NCBI GenBank assembly: GCA_023376005.1
Contig: CM042147.1
Span: 118,562,912-118,626,911 of the forward strand
DNA length: 64,000 nt
Direction: 5' to 3'
Source: Doryteuthis pealeii
Taxonomy: Eukaryota > Mollusca > Cephalopoda > Myopsida > Loliginidae
Part shown: piece after piece, positions 24,627 to 36,574 of the stretch
Position numbering within the stretch: the stretch's first letter is position 1
Layout: each line of letters begins with the position of its first letter
Notes under the pieces: model-generated
Databases searched by the model: none
What the model was told of the DNA's origin: nothing
What the model saw: the letters and a program-made list of their open reading frames with translations, nothing else
Translations under genes and position numbers: made by a program

Positions 24627-24910
24627 ACCAACCCCTCCACATGAGCAGGATGTGACACAAGGTCAATTTTCTAAGTGCAAGTTAAACAGTTTTTAATTCA
24701 GAGTTTTTCTTCAACAGAGGTTTCCACACCAAAGTTAAAGAGCCCAGTCTGCCCTACTATTTATTCATAGCTGGAGGCAGAATAGTTGGATGCATATCTT
24801 TTCTCAAATGAATTAGCATTATATGAAATGCAAGCAGCCTCATCCAGGATTTGAACCCTGTTCACCATGTCCATTTCTTATGACGTTGACCATTACACCA
24901 TGAGTGCCTC
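24627..24910 (-). mobile_element. SINE S1 copy
   Basis: It is near full length, from ACCAACCCCTCCACATGAGC to TTGACCATTACACCATGAG. Confidence 0.65.
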
Positions 24911-25065
24911 CATTGTTCACTTACCAATCTGTTTGAGAAATTCAAAGACTTGTAAATAACATAAGATCTCCAATAACAAACAAGTCAATAAATGCTAACT
25001 TCAATGAGTTATCTCCCCTTTCTCGTATGTGTGTGTGTCTTGGTAATATTATTGCAAATTGTTTA

Positions 25066-25656
25066 TGGCTAATTCCATATCAAATCATCCAGCCCCGTGA
25101 ATTTTTCTAAAATTTTGTCCAAGTGTGAATTATCATAAAGTTAGCCAATCACCAAAATTTGAGCTTCTAATTCCACACAAATTGGCAGAGTTATGTCGAT
25201 CTTAACTCTCCAAATTTGGGGGGCGGTCGCGAAAAATGGCAACTTTTTTGTAATCTATTTTTGTCTATAAAATGGGTTCTAGAGCTTCCCTACTACTAAA
25301 AATTGGTTTATAAAAGCATTTTGACCTAAGGAATACAAAAATGCTATCAAAAAAGTCTTAAAATCAACCAATTTTAAGTTATTGATGATTTCTGATTTTT
25401 TCATAATAGGAAATTTTAATAGTAGGGAGCTCTAGAACTCATTTTACAGACAAAAATAGATTACAAAAAGTTGCCATTTTTCGTCAACACCACCAAATTT
25501 GGAGAGCTAAAAATTGACATTATTTCTGGAATTGGAAGCCCAAATTTTTGGGATTGTCTAATGTTAACCTAGTCCACACCTGTACAAAATTTCAGAAAGA
25601 TTGAAGTGGGTGGGTGACAATTTTACTTTTTTCTGGATGATTTGACATGGAATTAC
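25066..25656. mobile_element. 590-bp palindromic MITE
   Basis: The termini AATTCCATATCAAATCATCC and (reverse) AATTCCATGTCAAATCATCC are inverted. Long imperfect arms continue inward (GTAGGGAGCTCTAGAACTCA pairs with TGGGTTCTAGAGCTTCCCTA). It has no coding region. Confidence 0.7.
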
Positions 25657-25867
25657 CCTTATATAATGCAAGCAAAGATCTGTGTGTGCATCTTGGATAT
25701 ATAATCTTACTGTCTCTCATATATATATATATATATATATAAGAGAGTTTTATAATTTGCTTGAAGCATTGTGTATATATTGGTTAGGAGGTTGATTTAG
25801 AAGGCTATCACAATGCAGGTGTAAAGAAAAAAAAATATACGGTAACAATGGTGTTGTGTGTTAACCT

Positions 25868-25912
25868 GTATTTAATTCTTGAATTTTCGAGATAATATCT
25901 CTTTTTCAAAAG
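25868..25912 (-). ncRNA. Hammerhead-like motif, decayed core
   Basis: Minus strand: core UUGAAAAA (two changes from CUGAAGAA), helix II GAGAU/AUCUC with AUU loop, GAA, helix III AAUUC/GAAUU with AA loop, then A. Helix I is weak. The host segment is flanked by (TA)n on both sides (25716-25741 and 25973-26000). Confidence 0.4.
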
Positions 25913-25967
25913 ATCACTGGAACTGAAGCAGTCTAGTTATGACATTTCTTTTTAAATGAATTTTTTT

Positions 25968-26002
<35 letters not shown>

Positions 26003-26212
26003 GTGTGTGTTTTAGTAATAATAAGTGGTGTTAGATGTTTTATTTTTAGCTTTTCAAAAAGTATCCAAAACATTAAAATTGACCATTTTTATTATTTGTA
26101 TTTCTTACTTTCAGTTGCTTTTTATCCCAATCTTTCAGCTCAACATTCTATGTTCATTAATAAGTTTAGTAATAATGTTCTCCCAACTGGGCTGCACTCT
26201 GCTCACCAACAA

Positions 26213-26530
26213 TCAAAATCTATCTCGAAATGCCTCATCCACCCGTCGCAAGAGCCAAAATACTACTGCCAGCTGTTTTCGTAGTCGTCGTACATAATTG
26301 TTTGACGCTGCCTCTAGCCGTCGCCGTATGCTTATATGTACGACCGATCTTGAGAGAATTTGCATACGTGCAATCCCATTCTCGCTGGTTCGAGGAGATC
26401 GCCCATCGTTAAATATAGTGTTTACAGCAGCCATATTTCTTTCCCGTGATGACCCTGTAAGCCAGACTCGTCCCCGCACGCTTTGAGTTTCGATGTATGT
26501 TATTTTCATTACATCCACAATAAGAAGCAT
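26213..26530 (-). other. GC-rich island with a 105-codon open frame, unassigned
   Basis: About 280 bases from 26215 stand out as markedly GC-rich in AT-rich DNA. The minus strand is open for 105 codons; from an internal ATG it reads MAAVNTIFNDGRSPRTSENG and is then Arg-rich. The plus strand also has open frames of 62-93 codons across the same place. I recognise no family on either strand. It could be an exon, an old retrocopy or a CpG-richer repeat. Confidence 0.2.
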
Positions 26531-27282
26531 TGATAAAAAAATAAAGAAGGATCCTCTAGCAAGACTTGAACTCTCCCTTTTTCTTTAAGAAACTTGTCAA
26601 AGTACAAAAACTGCGTCACCAATTATACTTTTCTTTCTCTTTGCATTGCCACAGAAAATTCAAATCTGACCATATAATTTTCTATTTTTCTTTTCCCCAA
26701 ACACTCAAATTAATAAAGATTTACAATGCTTCATGTAATTGTAGTGATATGATAAGAAGTTAATGCATTGAAAGCAAAAGAAAATGACAAAAGTAAGCAA
26801 TCTGCACATAGGATCAGCGCAGGTATAAAGCAAAAATAGAAATAATAAAAATGATAATTTTAGACCAATCAGAGGCCTCTGCACCTAAAAAGAAGTTTTC
26901 AAAAAGACCGAACTGGTGCCTAGGTAAAGCATATAAAAGAAAGGTTTTCGAATAGAAGTTCAGAGAGAGAGACTGACACATGCTGGACGAATTCACTCCT
27001 ATGAATTTAAAACTATTTGCCTGCCGCTGAAGGTACAATTTATTTTACCCTCTCTAAAATTCTGCTGCTGATATAGATGCAATACTCTTTCTTACCCTTT
27101 CTTCCTCTACATTACTGAACTTTAAAAAAAGCATTTTCTGATGAACTTTGAACACTACATTTTGATTTCTCTTATTACTGTAACTTTAATGTTTCAAATA
27201 CAAGGCGTATTGATTCCGTCTGTGAATGATTTATTTTCCCTTTTATTATTTCTATATCCTTATAGTGTGTTTGTTGTAATTA

Positions 27283-27680
27283 TCAATATATATATATATA
27301 TATAATATATATGTAGTATATTAGGAAAAATGAAAAAATACAGGTTTATACACCGTCCCATACCCATGCCGTAAAATAGAATATTTGACGTCATATTTCA
27401 AAACCGTCCCTTTTTTCAAACCTCAAAAAATTTTTAAGCAGACTGAATAACAACAACTACCACTCGCTTTCTCGTTATTCTGTGATAAATAATTTCTTAT
27501 CACCTTCCATATACCAACAAATGCCCTGAAGATGATCTAATTAATAGATCGAAACACTGCAGCGTCGGCCAATAAACTCACCACTTAACCCATTTAAACC
27601 TGTGTTTTTTCATTTTTCCTAATATACTACATACCGTCGGATTCACTTCCTTTCTTCACATAAAATATATATATATAACT
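27283..27680. mobile_element. (TA)-flanked element with inverted ends and hammerhead-like motif
   Basis: GTATATTAGGAAAAATGAAA (from about 27315) pairs with TTTCATTTTTCCTAATATAC (about 27609-27628). The right end carries the constant block CATACCGTCGGATTCACTTC. The motif at 27523-27569 lies inside. (TA)n tracts bound it. Confidence 0.6.
27523..27569 (+). ncRNA. Hammerhead ribozyme-like motif
   Basis: Helix I GCC/GGC, core CUGAAGA plus U, perfect helix II GAUCUA/UAGAUC with AUUAA loop, GAA, helix III ACACU/AGCGU with one mismatch, then C (GUC at 27564-27566). Confidence 0.55.
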
Positions 27681-27961
27681 TCACTCAAGACAACCACCAT
27701 ATAATAATAAATTCAAGATAATTTTACAACTGATACCATTAATTCATATAAAAATTACTTGCAAATCAGGGCATTAAGGAAAAATAATGAATGAAAGTAA
27801 CATAGTTAGATTAGAGTTTTGGTTGCTGGTTGCTTCTGTGGCCTGATTGGTAAAACAGCTGTCATGCTAAAACAGATTTCCTGAAAAAAAATGATGTAAG
27901 TTTGAATCATGCTGGGCTCTGTAGAAAAAAAAAGAATTTACTCTACGGGTAGAATTTGAGG

Positions 27962-28295
27962 TAATCTGAACATTAGCTACATAAATGAGAGTAACCTCTC
28001 CTTGTTTGTTTCACTTTGAGGAAGCCATATGTTTTGGTCGGCCATTTTCATTTCACCGTAAAATTTTGAATTGTGCTTGCGCATTATTTGAAATTAACTT
28101 AATTGTTATTAAGAACACATTTTATGATATTTTCGTATTAAAACATGCAGTTGTATTGAATCAAACAAATTCGTATTTTCAGTGTAGACTTACAGTGAAA
28201 TGAAAATGGCTGACCAAAACATACGGCTTCCTCAAAGTGAAACAAACAAGGGGAGGTTACTCTCATTTATGTAGCTAATGTTCAGATTACCGGAT
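27962..28295. mobile_element. 335-bp hairpin element
   Basis: Arms of about 95 bases (TAATCTGAACATTAGCTACA ... CGGCCATTTTCATTTCACCG and complement) surround a loop of about 130 bases. A half copy (one arm plus the loop) is at 42447-42630. Confidence 0.65.
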
Positions 28296-29018
28296 TTGAC
28301 ACAAGTTAACAAATATGAGGCATCCAGTAAGGATTGAACTTGCTTTTCAGTAGTAACGGTTCTGAGACTAGCTTAACCATTACACCATAATTGGATTCCC
28401 TGCTGGCGTCCGTGGGGATTAAAATAAAATTAGAATAAAAAATAACAAATTCCCATGAGCCTTCAGACCAGAAGATCCCTCTGGGCATGTGCAGGAAAAA
28501 GGACCCACTTCCGACCCCCAAGATAATCTCTTGGCCATTCGAACTTAAGCCTTAACTAGGATGAGACACTACTACTGGCCAAGAAAGAATTTCCTTACCA
28601 CGTGGTGGCTATGACCCATGAATAAATCCTGAATCCTGAAATTACCTTTTGTCTTTGTCTATTCCTTTTCTTGAATTCCTTTTCAGCGTGGCCACCAAAT
28701 AAGATGGGGTTAAAGTAAACCCTAGAAACACACACCTGGATTAACCAGTTACCTTTTAAAACTAAAACATTAAACCTCTTGCCACCCCATACTTCTGCAG
28801 AGTGGTGGTTTGAAAAGTTGTGAGCAACTAAAATTAAAAATGGAAGATATACAAATTAAAAAAATATCATTGATAATGCTTTATCTAAAAAAAAAAAAAA
28901 GAAGTTTCTTGAAGTCACAAATATTTGGCATTTTGCATCCTTTTTCAAAGAATATCAGAAAAATGATTAAAAACTAAACAAGCTCAAATAAAATCAAACA
29001 AAACATTTATATGCATTT

Positions 29019-29913
29019 CCAGGGTGTTTGGGGTAAATTTGATATATTTATATTTGGTTATTTTTCTCCATAGGTTGGAGGTATTGACGCACACTACACA
29101 TCATTTAAAAGCTTGGACCCTTCTTCATTCATATACATGATGACAGATAAAATGGATGACTAGAACCCACCTGAATCATGGAAGAGAATAATTGTATCAT
29201 GATGATCTGCGCCGGCCCTCAAAATAAGGAGATTATAGTTGCTGCCCAATGCTCCCTGAACACTGTAAAAACAATCAGGCATGAACTGGAGAATTGCAAT
29301 GGAGACTACGAGGCTGTGGCTAGAAGAAAGTAACAACAGATGATCTGATTGCATTTGTACAGCAGAATTCTTCGCATTTTTTCAGAAAAGGTATCAGGTT
29401 GAATTCAGATGCCTATGTGGAGTTGCTAAACACTGTAGTCAAGCCCTGGATAACAAGGGTAGCCAATGATAGGCCATATGTATGGCAGCAAGATTCTGCC
29501 CCCTACCACACCTCTGGGAAAAGTCAAAAATAGTTGCCGGCAAATTATTACGACTACACAAGTCCCAATGTTTGGCCTCCGAACTCCCCAATCCCCATGG
29601 ATTATTATGTCTGTGGCACTGTTGAGAAAGACACCAATCGCCGTGCCAGTACTACAAAAGCCCAGTTGATCAACAGAATTAAGGTAGTTTTTGATACCCT
29701 TCCCAGGGAAACTGTAACATCAGCTTGCACCAGGTTCCGGAGCAGGATTGAGGCTGTGATCAATGCTAATGGCAGTTATCTTAAGTGAAACTTGTTGACA
29801 GTAGTGTAATTTCCGTGCCTGTTGAATTTGTTTACAATCCATTAAATTTTGTAGTTACCAAGCACTTTTTCTTTTTCCTTATGAAACTGTCAAATTTCTC
29901 CCGAACACCCGGT
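29019..29913 (+). pseudogene. Mariner-like (Tc1/mariner) element with broken transposase
   Basis: Imperfect terminal inverted repeats (CCAGGGTGTTTGGGG near 29019 and its partner near 29889-29913) bracket a decayed transposase. An N-terminal piece (about 29200-29330) reads NKEIIVAAQCSLNTVKTIRH; a C-terminal piece from about 29380 reads RLNSDAYVELLNTVVKPW, WQQDSAPYHTSGKSQ (second catalytic Asp), then NVWPPNSPIPMDYY (third Asp) and RRASTTKAQLI...RFRSRIEAV. A TAG at 29531-29533 replaces the Trp after SQK, and most of the middle is missing. It cannot make an active transposase. Confidence 0.75.
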
Positions 29914-29997
29914 ATATAAAAAGTATTTCGTCAACACCAAAGGAAAAGAAATCAAAACACATTTTTAAAGATTTTGCTTTATAATTTTCATAGGTAA

Positions 29998-30400
29998 TCT
30001 ATTAATAATGGAGATTCGCTTCCAGTTTTTGTCTGTAACAAAAACTATGTCACTGCTTACGTCACTATATCTGAAATCGTCATAACATAGAATAAATACA
30101 CTAAAAATTTGAGCATGCAACATTAGACAGTCCTCATTGTTTTTTAAAACAATTTTTAATAGATAGATCCCCAGTATCATATATTTATATATAGTTTGTT
30201 TTATTTTAATAGATATTCAAAGTTATAGAACTTAGTTTCGATTTCAAATTGTTTTATTTTTTTACTCCTTTAATAAATTTGATGATTTCATGATTTATGG
30301 TTCAAACTCTCCGACATTTAATTTTTAACTTCCACCTCCTCAAGCAATATCTTTCAAAAATGTATTTTTACATCACCTGGAGGGTGTTTTTTTATTTTGC
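29998..30400 (+). repeat. 400-bp dispersed repeat, copy 2
   Basis: It matches 2622-3010. A more diverged reverse copy lies at about 23272-23490 (GACGTAGTTTCAGTTACAG ... TCTCCATTATTAAT). Confidence 0.6.
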
Positions 30401-30579
30401 TAGTGATAATAATGAACCACTGCTGCCACCATCATCATCATCATCAAAGAGAATCAATGAAGAGCCTGTTCAATACTCAATTGGGTGACCAGTTAAGCAA
30501 CAGCTACCCGAGTACTTTGTTTATTAAAAATGAATTGATTCAGCAAATTGGAACAACAAATTGTTCCTAAAAATTTTTT

Positions 30580-31262
30580 TTAAATAAATAAATAAGTAAA
30601 ATAAATCACATAATTTTAAGTTTTAAATTTCATATTTTTAGATTCTAAAAAAAACATTATTTAATAACAAGCTTACTTTAGTATGGTTATCTAATTATTA
30701 TCAGAGAAAACTCAATCAAAAGTTAAGCCAACTTTAAACAGAACAAACATTGATGTATAATTGTTCTATAAAAATATTTACAAAAAGTTTAGGTTATCTA
30801 ATTATTATCAGAGAAAACTCAATCAAAAAGTTAAGCCAATTTTAAACAGAACAAATATTGATGTATAATTGTTCCTATAAAAATATTTACAAAAAAGTTA
30901 TGGTTATCTAATTATTATCGGAGAAAACTCAATCAAAAGTTAAGCCAACTTTAAACTAACTACGGAGAAAACTCAATCAAAAAGTTAAGCCAACTTTAAA
31001 CAGAACAAATATTGATGTATAATTGTTCCTATAAAAATATTTACAAAAAAGTTATGGTTATCTAATTATTATCGGAGAAAACTCAATCAAAAAGTTATGC
31101 CAACTTTAAACAGAACAAATATTGATGTATAATTGTTCCTATAAAAATATTTACAAAAAAGAAATAAATAAGTAAAATAAATCACATAATTTTAAGTTTT
31201 AAATTTCATATTTTTAGATTCTAAAAGCAAACATTATTTAATAACAAGCTTACTTTAGTAAT
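30580..31262 (+). repeat. Tandem array of a 110-bp unit inside a duplicated flank
   Basis: Units with GAGAAAACTCAATCAAAA and TTGATGTATAATTGTTC recur four to five times from about 30688 to 31160. The same 100-base sequence (AAATCACATAATTTTAAG ... AACAAGCTTACTTTAGTA) stands before and after the array. Confidence 0.7.
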
Positions 31263-31309
31263 TGATGTATAATTTTTTTCACTGATAATCTAAAAGTCAA
31301 TTATAGACA

Positions 31310-32345
31310 TAAAAAAAATGTCCAAAATTTTTTAAGTTTTTTTCTTTCATTTTCGGATGTTCAGTACCTATTTTCTACCAAAATCGCTCCTTTAATATTT
31401 TTTTTTCTATTCACTCCTTCGGTCTTTTGTCTTTTTATTTATATTTTATACTATAATTACTTTCACTTTTATATAAACTCTGCCGATATTTTGCACACCA
31501 AAAATGAGGTGGGGTCAAAATTAAATGACCTGAAAAAAATCAGAAAGTTTTGAAATAAAATAAGTGATACATTATAGAATTCATTCATTGATAAATAAAT
31601 CAGCATTTAAAATTTCATTTATATCGGATAATTTTCTGATTTTTTAATTTCTTAATTCAATTTATTTTTATTTATTTATTTTTGGTAATTTATGAGGAAG
31701 ACCGTCCCGGTCTCCTGCCTCAAAACTTGCTACCGGTGACTGCTGAAAGACCAACCCCACCTACGATTGAAGTCCGTAGCCGAAGCAGTGTCGATAAAAA
31801 CGTTGTTTTATTTCATTTTATTATTTTATTAAGGCATATTGGAAAATAGTTTGTATCTTTTTCTGAAAAGCAGATAAATAGATAGGAACAGAGATAGATA
31901 GATAGATATAAAGTTTATATCTATCTATGTAACATAGGTACTGGCAAAATGAGCCTAAAATGCGTTTTTGACAAAATGATTAGCCCCCCACCCTCTACAG
32001 AAAATAATTTACCAAAAATCATGGAATTATCGGATTTTAATGAAATTTTCAGTGTTTATTTATTAATGAATGATCTTTATAATGCATTACTTATTTTATT
32101 TCAAGACTTTCTCATTTTTTTTCAGGTCACTTAATTTTGGCCCCTAATTTTGTTGGGGGCGTAACATTTTTTCGAGTTGGTCTTATACTGTACTAATTAC
32201 AGTATAAATAATGAGATAAAAGACCGAAGTTATGAATAGAAACAAAAAAAATTTTACAGTGGCTTTTCTATGAGAAAATAAGTACCGAAAATTGAAAAAT
32301 AAAACGTAAAAAAATAATAAATGATTAATTTTTGGAGATTTCTTT
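31310..32345. repeat. Kilobase imperfect palindrome
   Basis: Arms meet near 31828. Paired landmarks include CTTCGGTCTTTTGTC (31425) with AAAAGACCGAAG (about 32218-32229), and GAAATAAAATAAGTGATACA (31552) with TGCATTACTTATTTTATTTC (32083). A partial third copy of one arm lies at 32617-32725. Confidence 0.6.
31692..31805 (+). mobile_element. T1 arm, left member of a distant inverted pair
   Basis: GTCCCGGTCTCCTGCCTCAA to GTAGCCGAAGCAGTGTCGAT matches the reverse complement of 33206-33336. The pair encloses 1.4 kb, so it could be one long element or two insertions. Confidence 0.5.
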
Positions 32346-33205
32346 TTTACTCATTTCGATAATCATTTAATTGGCTATTATCTTACAAAAGAAAAAATTA
32401 TACATTGATATTTTTTCTGCTTAAAAAGGGGGGGGGGCATTTTCAATCGAGTTTTTCTTCAAAACTTATTACTTTCGTCTACAAAAATAAGGTTTGCATT
32501 AAGTAGATATTTATTTCTAGAATCTAAAAATATGACATTTTAAACTTAACATCATGCTTTTCACATTTTAAATGAATTTTATATATTAATTTTTCATAGC
32601 AAAAATACTAAATTAAAGTTTTGAAATAAAATAACTGATGCATTATAAAATTCATTAATTGATAAATCAATACTGAAAATTTCATTAAAATCAGATAATT
32701 ACCTGATTTTTGGTATTTTTTTTTGCAATCGCGAATGTTACATTAAAATTGTAAACAAGCGCGTAAAACCATTGAAAAATAGACAGAATGGCGGATCGCG
32801 TCGAAATTGACTAAAACAAATCGTTTTAAATCTATTAAAGATAAACTGCATATGTAATGATATTTTTCTTTTTTTAATGATGTCATTATGTTACTACTTA
32901 TCGATTTAGACAAAGTTTGACCTTAAATAATAGATTTAATTATTTTTAATTCGCTTTTAAAACTCGTAGCAGACGATTTTATTGCCAGAACAGACCGAGC
33001 CAGTGCATAGATTTTAGATAGATATATAGATAGATAATATCATAGATCTTCAAGTACTTTGTCGTGTTTGTTTAATGTCTAATATCTAAATATTTTGATT
33101 TTTTTTATATTAATTGATTGTTGGAAATAAATATATTAAAATAAAATGAAAATACCGAAAAAAATAAACGTTTTGGATTTTATATGTAATTAAATGTCGA
33201 AAAAA

Positions 33206-33336
33206 AAAAACGCCCGACGTTGGTTGTTTTCTTTCAAGTGAAACTGCTTCGGCTACGGACTTCAATCGTAGCTGGGTTGGTTTTTCAGAAGTCACCGGTA
33301 GCATGTTTTGAGGCAGGAGACCGAGACGCCCCATTT
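33206..33336 (-). mobile_element. T1 arm, right member of a distant inverted pair
   Basis: It is complementary to 31692-31805 and lies about 0.5 kb upstream of the GINS2 start codon. Confidence 0.5.
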
Positions 33337-33450
33337 AGGTGAGGGGCCAGTGTTGTTTAGGTGGAAGGACCTCTGGAAATAAGCTATTATTAATTCTCAA
33401 CGCGATCGCCAGGTGAGTATTTTCTATGCAATAAATATACTACCTATTTT

Positions 33451-33452
33451 AT

Positions 33453-33489
<37 letters not shown>
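33451..33489 (+). repeat. (ACT)n microsatellite
   Basis: Twelve or so ACT units about 370 bases upstream of the GINS2 start codon. Confidence 0.85.
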
Positions 33490-33490
<1 letters not shown>

Positions 33491-33671
33491 GCTCTAAAAT
33501 GTAAACAAACAGTTTTTTCACTGAATTAGAACCTGTATAAATAATTAATCTACTTTTATCATAATTCTTTGCTGATATAAATATTTCGTTACATATTAAA
33601 TTCATAATAAATTATGAGGATTAAATTAAAATAATAACTAGATTATTTTATATAAACAAGGAAAACCCAAA

Positions 33672-33745
33672 CACGTGGTTGTTGTGATTGTATTAAGCGG
33701 AACCGGATGTGACGTAAGATTTTGCCGCGAAAATAGAACTTCCGA
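33672..33745 (+). promoter_or_regulatory. GINS2 proximal promoter with E2F-, ETS-, CRE- and E-box-like sites
   Basis: Between 110 and 185 bases upstream of the ATG there is a tight cluster: CACGTG E-box (33672-33677), ETS-like CCGGATGT (33703-33710), CRE-like TGACGTAA (33710-33717), an E2F-type TTTTGCCGCGAAAA (33720-33733, containing TTTGCCGC, which fits TTTSSCGC) and a second ETS-like ACTTCCG (33739-33745). E2F control is typical of replication genes, so the cluster fits GINS2. The sites are seen; their use is inferred. Confidence 0.6.
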
Positions 33746-33811
33746 AAAGTTTTTTTTGTTGTTGTTGCTTGCTTGCTTCGTCTTTTGCTGTTAATTTGTG
33801 ATCGAAAGTAA

Positions 33812-33826
33812 ATGGAAGTTTGTTGA
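33812..33826 (+). other. Minimal upstream ORF before GINS2
   Basis: ATG GAA GTT TGT TGA is a four-codon upstream ORF that ends five bases before the in-frame upstream ATG at 33831. If the transcript starts in the E2F/ETS cluster, ribosomes meet this uORF first. An effect on GINS2 translation is possible but untested. Confidence 0.35.
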
Positions 33827-33854
33827 CAGAATGAATTCTTCAATTGGTTGTAAA

Positions 33855-33944
33855 ATGTCCGCGGCCGAAGTAGAATTTATTGCAGAAAAAGAACTTGTTG
33901 AAATTGAACCAAATTTTACATACACCAAAATTTATCTTATTCAG
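33855..33944 (+). CDS. GINS2: GINS2 coding exon 1
   Basis: This exon encodes residues 1-30 (MSAAEVEF...KIYLIQ) and ends CAG|GTAACT in phase 0. The chosen ATG aligns with the MDAAEVEF start of human PSF2. An in-frame ATG at 33831 would add eight residues (MNSSIGCK). Both ATGs have A at -3, so sequence context does not decide between them. Confidence 0.93.
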
Positions 33945-36113
33945 GTAACTCATTTATTTTTTTTTTTAGAATATTAGTTTTCAAACTTATTTTTAGCGAA
34001 ATTTACAAAATACAGATTATTTTGAGGATTCGTTTTTATTCCGTTGAATTGACATGGATTAAAAAAATCATAAATATTATTATTATTATAAATCTTAACA
34101 AAATGTGTTTGTTGGAATTAATATTATTTTGTAATGTTTTTCTAATTTTTACTTAATTTAATTATTTAGTTCTATTTTCAGCGTTCGCCTGTAGTGAGAT
34201 GCTAATCTTCCTCATAAGTAGATTTTGATAAAAAGCACTTAATTTGGAACTGACCGTTTTAATATTAGTATAGCGCGGTAAGGGTAACCCGAAGCCAAAC
34301 TCTGACAAGGTATTGACTCTGGCCCGTTTACCAAAAATTTTCCCATTCCCCAATGATACTTACACCGGAAAAATAAGGTCTAAAAAAAGTTCGGTTGCGG
34401 ATTACCCGTACCGCGATTTTAACCTTCGCTAAATATCCTAATCTTTTATTCCGATAAAAGAATAAATAAAGATTTTTTAAATAATTATATAAGAAGATTT
34501 CTTTAAAAAAAAAAAAAAAGTTTTTTCTTGACAATTCAATTAAAAAAGCGGAGTTCCGTCCCGGCTTCCTGCCTAAAAAACCGCTAGCCGGTGGCTGCTA
34601 AAAAACAACACCAGCTACGATTGAAGTCCGTACCCGAAGTGGTGTCACTTAAAAAAACAAAACAAAAAAAAACAACTTAGGGCGTTTTTCCCGAAAACCC
34701 AACCCCAACCCTAACTCTAAAATCCCCTAGTTAAAATTAAGTTTTATTACAAATTTGTGGGTTCTGTTTTTTTCTGTATACAGGGTGAACCAGAAAAAAC
34801 AGCAAATTATTTATTTATTTTCCCATTAAATTAACCCTAAACCCCAACCCTAACCCTATTTTTTTTCAAGTGACACCGCTTCGGCTACGGACTTCAATTG
34901 TAGCTGGTTTTTTTTTTCAGCAGCCACCGGTTAGCGGTTTTTGAGACAGGAGGCCGGGACGTAACTCTGCGAATATACCCTATTTATTTACTTGTGTAGT
35001 TGAAGAATGTAATAGTGTAAGATTGAGGAAAAATCTTAAAATATCGAGAAGAGGAATATCGACACTTTTAACGTCCAAAACAAAATGTGCATTTGAAAAA
35101 CTTAAATTACTTCCCTTCACATTTTTTTAGCTTGTTTCATATTCTGATTACATTTTTCCCATAAATAAAAAATAATTAAATAGAATTTTTTTAAAGTATC
35201 AACTAGTGAGACTTGGAATGCAAAATGAAAAACAAATAATTGAAATAAAAAGGATTTTTGATGCAATAAAAAAAAACTTCTTGCAACGGGGTTTGCCCCC
35301 CTCCCCTTTACATTCTCCAAAAAAGAAAGATTTTCCTTGGTATAACACTTAATTGCATCGGTGGTGAGTCTCCATTTCTGGAGATTTGGGGGAGTGTGGT
35401 GTACCCCTTCATTGTCATTATTCTAGGTCCACTCTGACTGAGTGATAGTACCTGTTAGGGTTCCATCAGTACCATTATAGTATGTGGCCTATGAAATCAT
35501 GTCTCTCTTATAGTATGTGGCCTACCATAAAAAGCATATTATAAGGTTATAATAACTCCTAACCCTATTTTAGAATTTTAGAATATTTTAGAATTAAATA
35601 GATCTGATTCATGTAAATTATAGTTAAAATTCTTCTTTTTTTTTTTTCTAAAAATTATTCTTTATTACTATATAAAGCTTATGACTGAATTGCATTTCTT
35701 GAAATTGAATATATGTGAAAAATAATTATTTTCAATAAATTGCCTACTACTTATATCTATAAATATACTCTTACTGAGGTAGGCCACATACTATAACAGA
35801 ATCAAAGGTACTATAACGGCACTGTTCCATCTTTGGATTAAATAGATCTGTTTGGATTTGAAAATTCTTTCCCTGGAAATAAATATACTTAAGAATGGGT
35901 GTCTGCTCAGGAAAGCAAATAATGAACACAACAAAATATGACATCACAGTTTTAAGTTTAAGTCAACAGACCTAACTTAAAAGAATTTTGCACAATGCTA
36001 TATGACATTTGATATTTAATCCATATTATGACAGCTCATTGAAAACAAAGTTCTAAGATATTTGTTACCTTTATGTCCTTCAACATGTTCAGAATAAAAT
36101 CTCATTACTTGAT

Positions 36114-36161
<48 letters not shown>

Positions 36162-36492
36162 CAGTGATGCTGATAGCTTTTTAATATAGTGTATCCTGGG
36201 ACACACGGATTTGATTTGAATGAGTCCCTGGGAAATTTCATGGGTCCCTACTAAAGTTTCTTAATAAATTATAGAATTTTTATCTGTGAACAACTAAAGC
36301 CATCTAACCCCTACCTTGTACCCCATAGTGTGTAATTCATTTCCAAGAAAATATTGAAATACATTTACAGTTAGCTGGAAATGGTCGGAGGAAGAAAAAA
36401 AAAAACATTGGGATGCATGGATACTATTTTACTGCGTCCTTTTAGATTTTTATGCGTCAGTGACACAGGACACATACCTATCAGCATCTCTT

Positions 36493-36574
<82 letters not shown>

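Noticed and set aside
32788..32814. Short ORF MADRVEID preceded by an AATGGCGG motif
   Set aside because: Eight codons then a stop, with no donor site; it could be an old promoter fragment, but nothing supports a gene.
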